Of a DNA stretch of 64,000 nucleotides, positions 1 through 8,727 are shown one piece after another. Both the position numbers and the translations under genes were made by a program. Origin of the DNA: Bryobacterales bacterium (lineage in GTDB: Bacteria > Acidobacteriota > Terriglobia > Bryobacterales > UBA6623); contig JAPPMB010000060.1 of NCBI GenBank assembly GCA_028819255.1, forward strand, positions 42,371 through 106,370, given 5' to 3'. Within the stretch, counting starts at the first letter, position 1. Each line of letters starts with the position of its first letter. The notes beneath the pieces were generated by a model. That model did no database searches. It saw only the letters and a program-made list of their open reading frames with translations, and was not told the origin of the DNA.

Positions 1-85
1 AGCGCATGGCCGAGAATGCCCCCGTTCGCCTTGAATCCGCCGCCGACCACGATGGCGAGGATCGGATTCGTGCAACCGACTGGGC
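1..85 (-). pseudogene. Truncated fragment of a CehA/McbA-type hydrolase C-terminus
   Basis: Read leftward, this stretch encodes TNPILAIVVGGGFKANGG, followed by a Leu-Gly-His-like end. This matches the C-terminal TNPIFVDVDRDGFEANGD of the intact hydrolase at 2576-5065. At DNA level 60 of 80 positions agree with 2601-2680, in the same orientation. The fragment begins abruptly next to the stop codon of the Fic gene (91) and runs out of the window at base 1. It is a piece of a second, paralogous copy. What lies left of base 1 is unknown, so the end of the reading frame cannot be seen. Confidence 0.6.
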
Positions 86-90
86 CCCCC

Positions 91-1618
91 TCACCGTTCG
101 TCGAATCCGTCGAACGCCTCCACGACGATCTTCTCCAGATCCTTAACCTCCAGATCCTCCAGCAGCCGGAATTCGCGCCTGCGTCGTCTGACCGGCAGCG
201 TGCCGCCATTCTGGCGAACGCACAGCAGCAATCGAGACGCGAGCTGGTCCGGCATCTCGACCCGGCTCATGATGCGCCGCAATGCCTCGTCATGACGCTC
301 CAGGCAGGCCGCTTCTCGCGGCAAGTCGTGCTCCACAGTCCGACGAACGCACTTGTACAGAAACTCTGCATGCGGCGTGGCGTCGAAGAATCTGTAGAAA
401 TCGGCGGTGTCGTTGAGCACGTCAACGTTGCCGCCATCCGTCGGTTTCCACCGGATGACGGGCATCAGTCGACGCGAATAGCTCTCGAGTGTCCGGCGAT
501 ATCCCTCTATGTCATCCAGGATCGCCGTCGAGACCGGAAACGTCACGCCTCGAGGCGCGAAGCCTTGGCGTGCCAGAACGTGATGGAACAGATATCTGTG
601 AATCCGTCCGTTGCCGTCGACGAATGGACGGGCGTACACGAACCCGAACGCCAACGCCGCGGCACCGACGACGGGATCGAGGTGTCGGTCGGAGGCTCGC
701 TCGAATGCGGTCATGCCACGGATGAGAGAATCGAGATCCTCTGGCCTCGCGCTGATGTGGACCGGCAACGGCTCACTTGCCTGTCGGTCGTGCTCCCCGA
801 CAAAGCCGCCGTGCTGGCGCAAGCCCATCCTAATGAAGCGCGTGTCTCCAATGAGGATCTTCTGGAGCCGCAGCAGATCCGCCAGGTCGTGCGGGTGCCC
901 GCCTGCCTCGCCCATCGCACGCCCCCATCGCTCGATGCGGTTTCGTGGCGGATTCTCGCCTTCGATGGAAAAGCTTGCCCTCGAGTCCTTGAGCAGCAGG
1001 AATGCCGCGGATCGAGACAACAGATCGGACGGCAGAGATCGCACGACTTGGGCAGCTGCTTCTGCGAGATCCAGTCCCGCATGATGATCGAGCAACGGGG
1101 TCCGCGCCACGACGGGGCAGAACTCCGGCGTACCGGGCAGATTGTCGACAACTCGATGCCGCACGCTGCGCGTGCCCTTGGCGGCGAAGTACTTGGTCGG
1201 GTCCATGACAGCCACGTACTTCATGCGTCCCGGGGAATCCGGAATGTCGAGAGTCCGGCCGGTCAGCCACTCGTAGAGGAACCAAGTGCGCCTCGCGTAG
1301 ATGCCAGATGGACTGGCCCTGACGACGCGTTCGACGGTCCCGCTGTCCAATAAGAGAAAGAGGCGCTTCAGGAGAGCCAGGTCCAGTCGCTCGTGCTTGA
1401 GCGCAAAGGTCAGATGCCCTTGCAGCGAGGCATCCGGCCGGTGGCGCGGGGTCAGGATCCTCCATCCGTCCCGGCAAATGATCCGATGATGGGAGCCGAT
1501 GGCCTTGAGTTTCTCGGGAAGCGGAACAGCCAGCCCGAATCTGTCGATCAGGGCGGCGTACCCCGCCGGCGTGCCGGGCTCGGGAAGTCGCCACCCATGA
1601 AACTCGTTCGTCGCTCAT
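91..1618 (-). CDS. Fic-domain protein, probably inactive (catalytic His replaced by Arg, start out of frame)
   Basis: Fic proteins usually transfer AMP to hydroxyl side chains, using the motif HxFx(D/E)GNGRxxR. Here the motif reads ARPFVDGNGRIHR: the catalytic His codon is CGT (Arg) at 628-630, one base from CAT. The class II inhibitory motif (S/T)xxxE(G/N) is intact as SFSIEG, about 110 residues before it. The frame is open from 1614 to 91, and its N-terminal part (GWRLPEPGTPAGYAALIDRF) resembles Fic N-termini. The only ATG at the right place (1616-1618) is one base out of frame: ATG, an extra A at 1615, then the good frame. The first in-frame alternative start is a TTG at 1350, which would remove about 88 conserved residues. 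A lost catalytic residue plus a start-site frameshift suggests a decaying gene or a pseudoenzyme. A sequencing error at 1615 is possible for the second defect only. Confidence 0.8.
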
Positions 1619-2009
1619 GAAAACTGGGAGCTGGTAAGGAAGATCATGAAATTGCTTGTAGTTCTCTTGTTGTGGTGAATAGTGTGCGCTTCCGGGATGC
1701 TGTCCGCAAGCTTGCGAATCCGGCAGTCATACGGTGCGCGCAAAGAACCACGGAACGGCAAGACCGAGCCCACCAACGATCCTGAAACTGGGGTTGGTGA
1801 AGCCTAAGAACCATCCATGCCGGATCGCAAACTGAGGCCTCGCCGGCGAAAAACAGGTGCGACGTGAGAATTACTTGAGATTATCGCCATCTTCCGTGAA
1901 GTTCGTACCACAGCAACCCTAGATTCTGAATAGTCTTCCCCTGTCCGAGTATGGGGCGACTCCGGGACCTGCATCCGACCTCGGCGGTCTGGCCGCAGCC
2001 AATGCGCCT
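1619..2009. other. Non-coding or decayed spacer
   Basis: No frame in this stretch shows a recognisable protein, ribosome site or hairpin. It separates the Fic gene from the DUF3604 remnant and is probably degraded sequence. Confidence 0.4.
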
Positions 2010-2532
2010 TCGCATGCCCAGTCTGTGGCTGAGATCTTCCAGGTGCCGGGGTTCATTCGAGTGTGAACGACTGCCTGCCATGCCTGGACAGCGATCGGCG
2101 AACCCGGCAGCTACATTCGCGAGGCGCGGCCGCAGGGCCTGAAGATCGGCGTGACCGCCGGACCGGGCCACGGCGGCGGCATCGGATAGGCGGCAGTCCG
2201 GGCCCGCAGGATCCGTCGTGCTGGCATCGTGGAAGCTGCTTGCGTCTGCTGGAGATTCGGCACGACCGAGGCACGGACACTGATCGACCTGCGGCTCGAC
2301 GGGCACATCGTGGGCGAGGTCGCCGAAAACGACGGGGGCCCGCACAATCACGGCGCAAGTCAGGGGGCCGCAGGCGATCCAGTCAATTGAGGTGTGCCGG
2401 TACGGCCAGTTCGCCGACTCGACACGGCCCGATACATCCGAGTGCTCAATCGAGAATGTGGATCGCGCGCCGCCGGGCGGATCCACCTATTGCTATCGGC
2501 GCGTGATCCAAGCTGATGGCGCAATCGGCTGA
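2010..2532 (+). pseudogene. DUF3604 (PHP-like) family remnant
   Basis: The C-terminal part of a DUF3604-type protein can be followed through several lesions. PGSYIREARPQGLKIG then GPGHGGGIG (about 2095-2186) matches the family's helix and late metal-site region, and ends in an in-frame TAG at 2187-2189. The same frame resumes with FGTTEARTLIDLRLDGHIVG (about 2255-2315). It then shifts by one base near 2335-2345 to ARTITAQVRGPQAIQSIEV and finally APPGGSTYCYRRVIQADGAI, which is the usual C-terminal end of the family, with stop at 2530-2532. Upstream of 2085 only short pieces (VAEIFQ, RGSFEC) are visible in different frames. At least one nonsense codon and two frame changes make it non-functional. 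Family members are secreted, metal-dependent hydrolase-like proteins of uncertain substrate. Confidence 0.6.
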
Positions 2533-2575
2533 CCGTGTCCTGTTTGGATCCAGTGCGAGCAACCTCCCGTTGGAC

Positions 2576-5065
2576 TCAGCCGCCGCGCGGCGATGTCATT
2601 AGCGGGTGACCGAGAGTGTCCCCGTTCGCCTCGAATCCGTCGCGGTCCACATCAACAAAGATCGGGTTCGTGAAGGCGACCGGTCGCATCTCGCCATTGG
2701 GATCCAGCCCCCATCCCCGCTCGAGGCTCGATCCTTCCCCGATCGCCACCACGATCAGATGAGCGTCCCGTTGCAGGTTCACCCGGATCGTTTGCTCGAA
2801 GTTCACAACTCCGTCCCGGAACATTCCCGGATTCCGGTCGCGGCGGAAGTCGTACTGTTCCGGCTGGCGGCCGTTCACCAGAACCTGGACGCGGTCGACT
2901 TCCAGCCAGTTCGGTGTCTGCACGCGGACGTTCAGGTCGACTGCTGCCTCTGCGATGACGGTCGAGCCGATCGGCTGGCCATCCACCGTCTGAACCTCCA
3001 GGAACGGTCCGTTCGTGATCATCATCCGGCCCGCCTTGGAGTTCGCGATGACTTCTTCGTGGTCAATCTCGCCGGGGATGTCGGTCAAGCTAGGCACGTA
3101 CGTGCGCCACCCGCCCACTCCGTTTCCAAAGATCCGATGCGCGTCGCTCACAGCAACGCACCAGACCCTGCGGCCCTGATTGAGCATCTGGAGCCAGCCG
3201 AACGTCCGGTTTGCCCCTGTGCGCGTCCCGTAGCGTGGATTCAGATTCAGGATTTCCGTGCTCCATACCTCGGCGGCGTCAACCAGTTCCTCGAAGCCAA
3301 CGAATCCACCGTCCTCGACGCCATCGCGGTCCCTGTCGAAGAACACGCCCCCGACGTCGGGATGATTCGCCTGCACCCAGCGATCCGGCCCGCCCCCGAA
3401 CAGGCCGATCCGGTTTCGGGCATTCGGCGCCGGATCAGTTCTGGAACCGCCGTTGAGAGTCGGAGTGCCCCAGTTCCGGAGGGTAATCGCGTTGATTCTC
3501 GGATCAAAGTGCCACAAGGGAGCACCTCCGTCCTGCACCAGGGGATCCGGCTGGATCGGGAAAGCATTGAAGTGCTGTCCGCTCCCTGTCAGCTCGATGC
3601 CCGGAATCGTCCTGATCCGGCCCGACAGCCCCAGCGCCTCGATCTGGGAAGACCAGTCGAACAGTCGCTGGTGCTCGGTGGTCGGCGCGAATTCGATGTG
3701 CTCCGCCGCGAAGTTGATGATTCTGTCCCGGGTGCTGCAGTAATTGTCTCCGCTCGGAGTGGAGTGCGCATGGTAGTCCGTGCTGATCCAGCCCTGCGTG
3801 TCGACCGTCCTCTCAAGGGCGACCTCAAGCTCCACCGATTCGCGCGGACCCACCTCGATGCGCCGTTCCACGAGGTCGTATTCCGGTCCATGCGTCACTC
3901 GCACCAGATAGTTTCCCGGGGGAACCTGCTGCCTGACGGCGCCGTTGTGGGTCTGGTACTGGTGGTTTCCTCCATGAGCCCGGTAGTCGGTTCCGAAGTT
4001 GGGAGTTTCGGTGCCATCGACTCCGATGAACTGAACCTTGGCAGGCGAGGGATTGTCGGCTGCATCACGAATCGCGAGCGTGACGGTCGATGCCAGCGGC
4101 ACTTCCAGATCGAGCCGGGTCGTCTCCCCCCGCTCCACCGAGATGCTTCGCTCGAAGGGCTCGCGTCCGATATCGTCGAACCGGACCTCGTGCTGGCCCA
4201 CGGGCAACCGAAACTTGATGCCGCCCTCCTCGTCGGGGTAGTGAGGCACCCAATTGCCGTCCAGGGAGACGAGCAGGGAGCCGTGGATCGCGGGCGCACC
4301 TGACGAGTCAAGGACGCTGCCCTCGACGCCTCCTGTCGGACCCTGCTCAGACGCCAGCACGCCGTAGGCCGCCAGCGGAGAATCGCCAACCGCCACCCGG
4401 ACTCGAAACGTCTTCTCCTCCCCCGGAGCCAGCGTCGTCTCGCCGGGCAGTTCCGTACCGTCAGCCGCAGCCACCGCATACCCCCGCTTGTCGAACGGAT
4501 CAATGCTGTCCCCGACCACAACTCCGCCGACCGTCTGCTCGCTCTCCAGGCCCTTCCAAATCGGTCGCGGGGCAATGGTGACCGGCTCCGGCGACTCGTT
4601 CCGATAGGTGGACGAAACCAGCAGGAAATGCCAGTCGGCTTCAAGCCTGTATTCGTGGCGCGAAAAGAGGCCGTCGCCGGCCGCTGCGGTCCGCACTGCC
4701 TCGACGACTGCGGAACCGCCCGAACCCTGCTCGGCAACCGAGACTCGCGAGAGATAGCCCTGCTCGCCGCCGGGGCGCATGACCGTGAGCTGGTCGTTGT
4801 CGGCGCCCCGCACGTCCAAGTCAAAGAGGCAGCCCTGGAGCACCGAAGCGTACTCCGTCGTCATGTTGGCTCTCCGGAAGGGCTGCGTGCCCGACACCAG
4901 CGCGTGGACCCTGCCGTTCCGCAGGACGAAGTCCCCGGGCAGGCCGTCGGCCTCCTTCCCGCTGGGCATCTGATCGACGCCGCTTCGGGCGACTTCAAAC
5001 GCCTCGACGCCTCCACGCTGAGCGGTCGAGGCCCAAGCGATCAGCGCGAGAAATAGGAGAGCCAT
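2576..5065 (-). CDS. Secreted CehA/McbA-family PHP metallohydrolase with carboxypeptidase-regulatory-like domain
   Basis: An 829-residue exported protein. The chosen ATG (5065) starts MALLFLALIAWASTAQ, a typical signal peptide. Longer in-frame starts up to 5356 would run into the divergent lipoprotein gene. The middle third holds beta-sandwich repeats of the carboxypeptidase-regulatory type (GSLLVSLDGNWVPH..., then RLDLEVPLASTVTLAI...). The C-terminal half is a PHP-type metal-dependent hydrolase, with DYHAHS (HxH pair), TTEHQR, PGIELTGSGQHFNAF, QANHPD and AVSDAHRIFG supplying the usual His/Asp/Glu ligands. CehA/McbA members include carbaryl and phosphonate-ester hydrolases, but the substrate here cannot be told. 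A fragment of a paralogue lies at 1-85. The divergent neighbour is an FG-GAP lipoprotein. Confidence 0.75.
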   Translation of the reverse strand: MALLFLALIAWASTAQRGGVEAFEVARSGVDQMPSGKEADGLPGDFVLRNGRVHALVSGTQPFRRANMTTEYASVLQGCLFDLDVRGADNDQLTVMRPGGEQGYLSRVSVAEQGSGGSAVVEAVRTAAAGDGLFSRHEYRLEADWHFLLVSSTYRNESPEPVTIAPRPIWKGLESEQTVGGVVVGDSIDPFDKRGYAVAAADGTELPGETTLAPGEEKTFRVRVAVGDSPLAAYGVLASEQGPTGGVEGSVLDSSGAPAIHGSLLVSLDGNWVPHYPDEEGGIKFRLPVGQHEVRFDDIGREPFERSISVERGETTRLDLEVPLASTVTLAIRDAADNPSPAKVQFIGVDGTETPNFGTDYRAHGGNHQYQTHNGAVRQQVPPGNYLVRVTHGPEYDLVERRIEVGPRESVELEVALERTVDTQGWISTDYHAHSTPSGDNYCSTRDRIINFAAEHIEFAPTTEHQRLFDWSSQIEALGLSGRIRTIPGIELTGSGQHFNAFPIQPDPLVQDGGAPLWHFDPRINAITLRNWGTPTLNGGSRTDPAPNARNRIGLFGGGPDRWVQANHPDVGGVFFDRDRDGVEDGGFVGFEELVDAAEVWSTEILNLNPRYGTRTGANRTFGWLQMLNQGRRVWCVAVSDAHRIFGNGVGGWRTYVPSLTDIPGEIDHEEVIANSKAGRMMITNGPFLEVQTVDGQPIGSTVIAEAAVDLNVRVQTPNWLEVDRVQVLVNGRQPEQYDFRRDRNPGMFRDGVVNFEQTIRVNLQRDAHLIVVAIGEGSSLERGWGLDPNGEMRPVAFTNPIFVDVDRDGFEANGDTLGHPLMTSPRGG

Positions 5066-5252
5066 TGAAAGGCGGACATTGATGGGACTGGTTGAATTGG
5101 ACACGCTGAAGACTGATTCTACGGGGTCGGGGGTCGCGGATGGTTGGGGTTGCGCTGCGTCGGCGCGCACGATGACCGGCTCCGAGACAACCCGGTACGC
5201 TTCGGGGACGAAGCCCGGAAGCACGTATGATCCTATTGGCCGAGCAAGTCCC
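5066..5252. promoter_or_regulatory. Divergent promoter region
   Basis: This 187-base gap lies between the starts of the leftward hydrolase (5065) and the rightward FG-GAP lipoprotein (5253), so both promoters must lie here. A TATGAT hexamer at 5226-5231 is placed correctly for the rightward gene (21 bases before its ATG). No good -35 box is seen. Confidence 0.4.
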
Positions 5253-6692
5253 ATGAACCATCGCCTCAAGTTCACGATCATCGTCACGACCGTCGTCCTC
5301 GTCTCGACTGGATGCGCCACAGAGACGGTCGAGCAGCCCACGACGGTCGGCGGCACGCTGACACAGTCCGTTTCCGCCGACGGGAGCTACATCTCGTGGC
5401 GGGAGCACATCATCGACGATCTTGAGACCGGCGGGGTGGCGATTGCAGGCAGCGACGGGCTGCAGATGGCGGACTTCGATCTTGACGGCATCGAGGACAT
5501 CGTGTCGGTTCACGAGTCGGACACCGAGTACGACGGGGTGGCTGACGGCCACATCAGGCTGGCGTTTGGAACCGAAGACCCACAGAGGTGGGTTCTGTCA
5601 ACGCTGGCGGAAGGCGAAGAGGCCGGAGCGGCGGAGGACGCTTCCGTCGCCGACGTCAATGGCGACGGGTATCCGGACATCGTTGCGGCCTGCGAGTTCG
5701 AGCACCTGATCTACTTCCAGAATCCCGGCAAGGATGCCCGATCCGCTCGCTGGGAGCGGATCATCCCGTCCGCCGCGAGCGGCCGCGGATCTTACATCCG
5801 CGTGTTCTTCGCGGACCTTGACGGTGACGGAAGGCCGGAGGTGGTCGCACCCAACAAGGGAAGCCAGTCCGGACCAAGCACGGAGACCACGCTGAGGGCG
5901 ATCAGCTGGTACAAGATCGACGGGGACCCTCTGGACGACCAGTCCTGGAAGGAGCATGAGCTGACACGAGTGGCGGTGCCGATCAACTCGAGGCCCGTGG
6001 ATCTGGACCAGGACGGCGATCTCGACATCCTTGCGGCTTCCCGGGCTGAGGCGCGCCTTTTCTGGTTCGAGAATCTTGGCGGACCGGAACTCAGGTTCGA
6101 GGAGCACAGCATTGAGATCTCCGCACCGGAGGGCTACGGGCAATTCCGCGTCACCGGATTCATGTTCGGTTTTCTCGACTTCAATCTCGATGGACGCCTG
6201 GACGTCCTGCTCTCCGAGGGAAGACACCACGTGATCTGGCTCGAGCAGCCTGAGGGCAAGACGGAGAGCTGGAGGATGCATCGCATCGGGACCATGAAGC
6301 CGGACTCGGCAACCGGATTCACCCTCGCCGACATTGACGGCGATGGTGACGCGGACATCTACTGCGGCAGCTACAGCCAGGGACCGCGCGACCGCGACGG
6401 CGCCGAGGTGACGGCCAGCATGGCTCTGGGCAGGCTCGCATGGTTTGAGAATCCCGGTTCCGTAGCAGGCGAATGGGTCCGCCACGACATCACTCGACGA
6501 AAGCGCGGAATGTTCGACATGGCCATTGCGAGGGATGTGGACGGGGACGGTGATCTCGACTTCGTGGGCACCCGCGGGAACAGCGTTCCCTACGATGGCG
6601 TGTACTGGCTGGAGCAGGTCAGAACAGAGACTCCTTTACCTTCGTTCGCCGCTGCCCGCAACGAGGACAGTCAAGAGATGCCTTTGCCTTAG
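5253..6692 (+). CDS. FG-GAP/VCBS-repeat lipoprotein
   Basis: A 479-residue lipoprotein. The ATG at 5253 gives MNHRLKFTIIVTTVVLVSTGC, with a lipobox (VSTGC) about 21 residues in. This makes it a better start than the in-frame ATG at 5079. At least seven calcium-binding-type repeats follow: DFDLDGIEDIV, DVNGDGYPDIV, DLDGDGRPEVV, DLDQDGDLDIL, DFNLDGRLDVL, DIDGDGDADIY and DVDGDGDLDFV. This is the FG-GAP/VCBS beta-propeller signature. Such proteins are surface or periplasmic, often involved in binding, and no catalytic motif is visible. It is transcribed away from the CehA-type hydrolase and may share a control region with it. The role is unknown. Confidence 0.8.
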   Translation: MNHRLKFTIIVTTVVLVSTGCATETVEQPTTVGGTLTQSVSADGSYISWREHIIDDLETGGVAIAGSDGLQMADFDLDGIEDIVSVHESDTEYDGVADGHIRLAFGTEDPQRWVLSTLAEGEEAGAAEDASVADVNGDGYPDIVAACEFEHLIYFQNPGKDARSARWERIIPSAASGRGSYIRVFFADLDGDGRPEVVAPNKGSQSGPSTETTLRAISWYKIDGDPLDDQSWKEHELTRVAVPINSRPVDLDQDGDLDILAASRAEARLFWFENLGGPELRFEEHSIEISAPEGYGQFRVTGFMFGFLDFNLDGRLDVLLSEGRHHVIWLEQPEGKTESWRMHRIGTMKPDSATGFTLADIDGDGDADIYCGSYSQGPRDRDGAEVTASMALGRLAWFENPGSVAGEWVRHDITRRKRGMFDMAIARDVDGDGDLDFVGTRGNSVPYDGVYWLEQVRTETPLPSFAAARNEDSQEMPLP

Positions 6693-6773
6693 GCTAAGAC
6701 TTCGTCCACCCTGACGCCCCATCGAACACGGGAAGATTTGGGGCGCTGGAGGCGAACGAGGAGAGGTGGAAGT

Positions 6774-6914
6774 GTGCATCACGGGCCCGGCGACCGGCTC
6801 CACTGCCTGCACGACGGAGACGCCGTCGTCGTGCCATTCGGCGGCGACAAGGGCAGCCGGCGGCGGGACATCAAGCGCGCTGGGTGGCTGGCCAGGGAAT
6901 GGAGGCGGACATGA
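6774..6914 (+). pseudogene. C-terminal remnant of a RelE/HigB-like addiction-module toxin
   Basis: The frame ending in TGA at 6912-6914 reads VHHGPGDRLHCL, then DAVVVPFGGDKGSRRRDIKR and LAREW. This is the conserved C-terminal half of the small 'addiction module killer' toxins (GPGYRxYF, then GGDKxxQxxDIxRA). The N-terminal half of about 50 residues is missing or scrambled. The stop overlaps the antitoxin start as ATGA, the normal toxin-antitoxin junction. No plausible start allows a full-length toxin, so this is a broken gene. Confidence 0.65.
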
Positions 6915-7195
6915 CCGAAAGGTTCAGCAAATGGGACGCCGCTGAACACCTGCGGACACGCGAGGACGCGCGGCTCTACGTTCAGGCATGCTTTGACGAG
7001 GATCCGGGCGACGGCAGCCTGGTCCGCGCTGGCCTGAACGACGTGGCGCGTGCCGGAAACATGGCCTGCCTCGCGCACGAATCGGGCATGAGCCGAGAAG
7101 GCCTGTACAAGGCGTTGTCGGCGGACGGCAACCCGACCCTCGCGACCGTCATGCGGATCACGCGTGCGCCGGGCCTTCAGCTCCGCATCGCGTGA
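6911..7195 (+). CDS. Antitoxin of a HigA-like addiction module (orphaned)
   Basis: A 94-residue helix-turn-helix antidote protein. The ATG at 6911 follows GGAGG (6901-6905) with correct spacing and overlaps the toxin remnant's stop. The N-terminus (FSKWDAAEHLRTREDARLYV...) and the HTH region (GLNDVARAGNMACLAHESGM, then SREGLYKALSADGNPTLATV) fit the family of putative addiction-module antidotes that bind DNA and neutralise RelE-like toxins. The gene is full length and intact, while its toxin partner is truncated. It is therefore an orphan antitoxin that could still act as a repressor or buffer related toxins elsewhere. Confidence 0.8.
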   Translation: MTERFSKWDAAEHLRTREDARLYVQACFDEDPGDGSLVRAGLNDVARAGNMACLAHESGMSREGLYKALSADGNPTLATVMRITRAPGLQLRIA

Positions 7196-7509
7196 CGGTA
7201 TTTGGGGGGCGACGCCCTGCAAGCGACGCGGCCCGGTCGAGATGTGACGAACTTGGGTTAACGCACCCCGCAGGCGCGACTGAATCCGCCTCGCTCGTGC
7301 TCCAGGCGCGCGTGTCGACCGTCGGTGCATTGCCGGCCGCTGTGTGCCCGGCATCCAGCTTGCGGTTCCGATGCGGGAATGCTCCTCGCCGTCGATCAGT
7401 CCCGGCCCGTGTCCGCACCCGGACTGTGTTCGCACATACGAATTCCCGCACGCAGCTGCTTCTGCAAGATTCGTTTGCACGATTTGGCGGAGCGGAGGGT
7501 AGTAATAGT
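7196..7509. other. Spacer carrying the sigma-factor operon promoter
   Basis: This 314-base gap precedes the ECF operon. A GGAGGG ribosome-binding site is present at about 7494-7499. I see no clear -35/-10 pair, hairpin or coding content. An autoregulated ECF promoter is expected here but cannot be assigned by eye. Confidence 0.35.
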
Positions 7510-8136
7510 ATGAGCGCAATGGCAGACGCCCCCTCCATGGCTGCCTCAATCGCATGGATGTCCGATCGGTCTGCCGCCGCTTCGCGTCGAACCGCGACTC
7601 GCGACCTCGTTGCAGCAGCCAAGAAGGGCGACACGGCGGCATTCGGAAGCCTGGTGGACCTTTACCAACAGCGTGTGTTTCGCGCAGCAACTTCATTGCT
7701 AGGTTCGGAATCCGACGCAAGGGACGCTGTTCAGGAAGTCTTCCTCAAGGCTTACCGCTATTTTTCGAAATTCGACGACTCGCGCGAGCTCGCACCTTGG
7801 CTGTACAAGATCACGACAAACGTCTGCCGTGACATGGCAAGATCCAAGCGACGTCATCAGGGTGCGCCAATCGAAGAACAAGGACTCGTCTCGGCGTCGC
7901 CGGGGCCGTTCGAGCGGGTGGCTAGGCGCGAGCAACGCCATCTCACGCTCCTAGCGTTGGCGAGACTTCCGTACAAGGAACGCGCGGCCATTACACTTCG
8001 CGATCTCGAAGGCCTCGCGACGCGAGACGTTGCTCGAATTCTGGGAACGACCCAGGCAACGGTTCGCTCACAGATCAGTTCCGGACGAGCGAAGCTCCGG
8101 CGCAGCATATTGGGGGACGACCGGAGAAAGCCGTGA
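7510..8136 (+). CDS. ECF-type RNA polymerase sigma factor
   Basis: A 208-residue sigma-70 family factor of the ECF class. Region 2 is visible as FGSLVDLYQQRVFRAATSLL, with the core ESDARDAVQEVFLKAYRYF. Region 4 is visible as LARLPYKERAAITLRDLEGL followed by the helix-turn-helix RDVARILGTTQATVRSQISS. The ATG at 7510 follows GGAGGG, and a longer frame upstream to 7192 looks non-coding. The stop TGA overlaps the GTG start of the anti-sigma gene (8133), so the two are translationally coupled. It probably controls its own operon, and the inducing signal is not evident. Confidence 0.9.
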   Translation: MSAMADAPSMAASIAWMSDRSAAASRRTATRDLVAAAKKGDTAAFGSLVDLYQQRVFRAATSLLGSESDARDAVQEVFLKAYRYFSKFDDSRELAPWLYKITTNVCRDMARSKRRHQGAPIEEQGLVSASPGPFERVARREQRHLTLLALARLPYKERAAITLRDLEGLATRDVARILGTTQATVRSQISSGRAKLRRSILGDDRRKP

Positions 8137-8717
8137 ACTGCCCCAAAGAATCCGATCTTGCTCTTTATGCGGGTAGGGAAGCACCCCGTCGGCGCATCGC
8201 AAAGGTCGAGCATCACGTCAAGAGGTGTCCGCGATGTGCTGACAGGGTCGCGGAATTTGGATTGGTCCGGTCTGCTGTGGCATCGAGCGGATCGCAAATG
8301 CCCCCGAGTATCCGCACGAAGGTAAGGGCCGAAATCCTCAGCCAAATCTCCCGCGAACCGTTACGCGGCGCGGGGCATCATCTGCTGCCGCCCATACTTC
8401 GCATTGCCTGCGTTGCAGTGGTTCTATTGGTTTCGGCGAGCTTGGTTCCGATCCTACTGCCACCACGTCCTAGCGCATTCCCGCTCAAGATGGCGTTCGA
8501 GGCCCACAAGCCGCCACCCCGTGCGTTTTTCGTCTCGGACCGGCCCGCGAGCAGTTCGGAATCGATCGCCTTGGCATCTACTCGGTTCGCTGGCCCCGGC
8601 AACTTCGAGTGGGCACAGTTGAGCCTCGTGGAAACATCGGCCGGCGAGGCTGGAATCGTGCAGCTTCGCATCCCCGCCAAGGACTCGTCCTTGGAAATCC
8701 ACTGGATCATTGAGTAA
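8133..8717 (+). CDS. Zinc-finger anti-sigma factor, single-pass membrane protein
   Basis: 194 residues from a GTG start that overlaps the sigma-factor stop. The cytoplasmic N-terminus carries the ZAS motif HVKRCPRC (HxxxCxxC, residues about 28-35), which binds zinc and holds the sigma factor. One hydrophobic segment, about residues 88-110, crosses the inner membrane. The remaining 85 residues form a small periplasmic domain with no recognised fold. It is followed after 10 bases by the secretin-N-like gene. This layout implies that a periplasmic signal is passed to the sigma factor. Confidence 0.85.
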   Translation: MNCPKESDLALYAGREAPRRRIAKVEHHVKRCPRCADRVAEFGLVRSAVASSGSQMPPSIRTKVRAEILSQISREPLRGAGHHLLPPILRIACVAVVLLVSASLVPILLPPRPSAFPLKMAFEAHKPPPRAFFVSDRPASSSESIALASTRFAGPGNFEWAQLSLVETSAGEAGIVQLRIPAKDSSLEIHWIIE

Positions 8718-8727
8718 AGGAGTTCCC

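Noticed and set aside
16..1353. 445-codon open frame on the plus strand over the Fic gene
   Set aside because: The opposite strand carries the Fic motif and inhibitory motif. This frame has no recognisable features.
2606..4303. 565-codon open frame on the plus strand
   Set aside because: Antisense to the CehA-type hydrolase, whose metal motifs and signal peptide are clear. The frame is open because of high GC.
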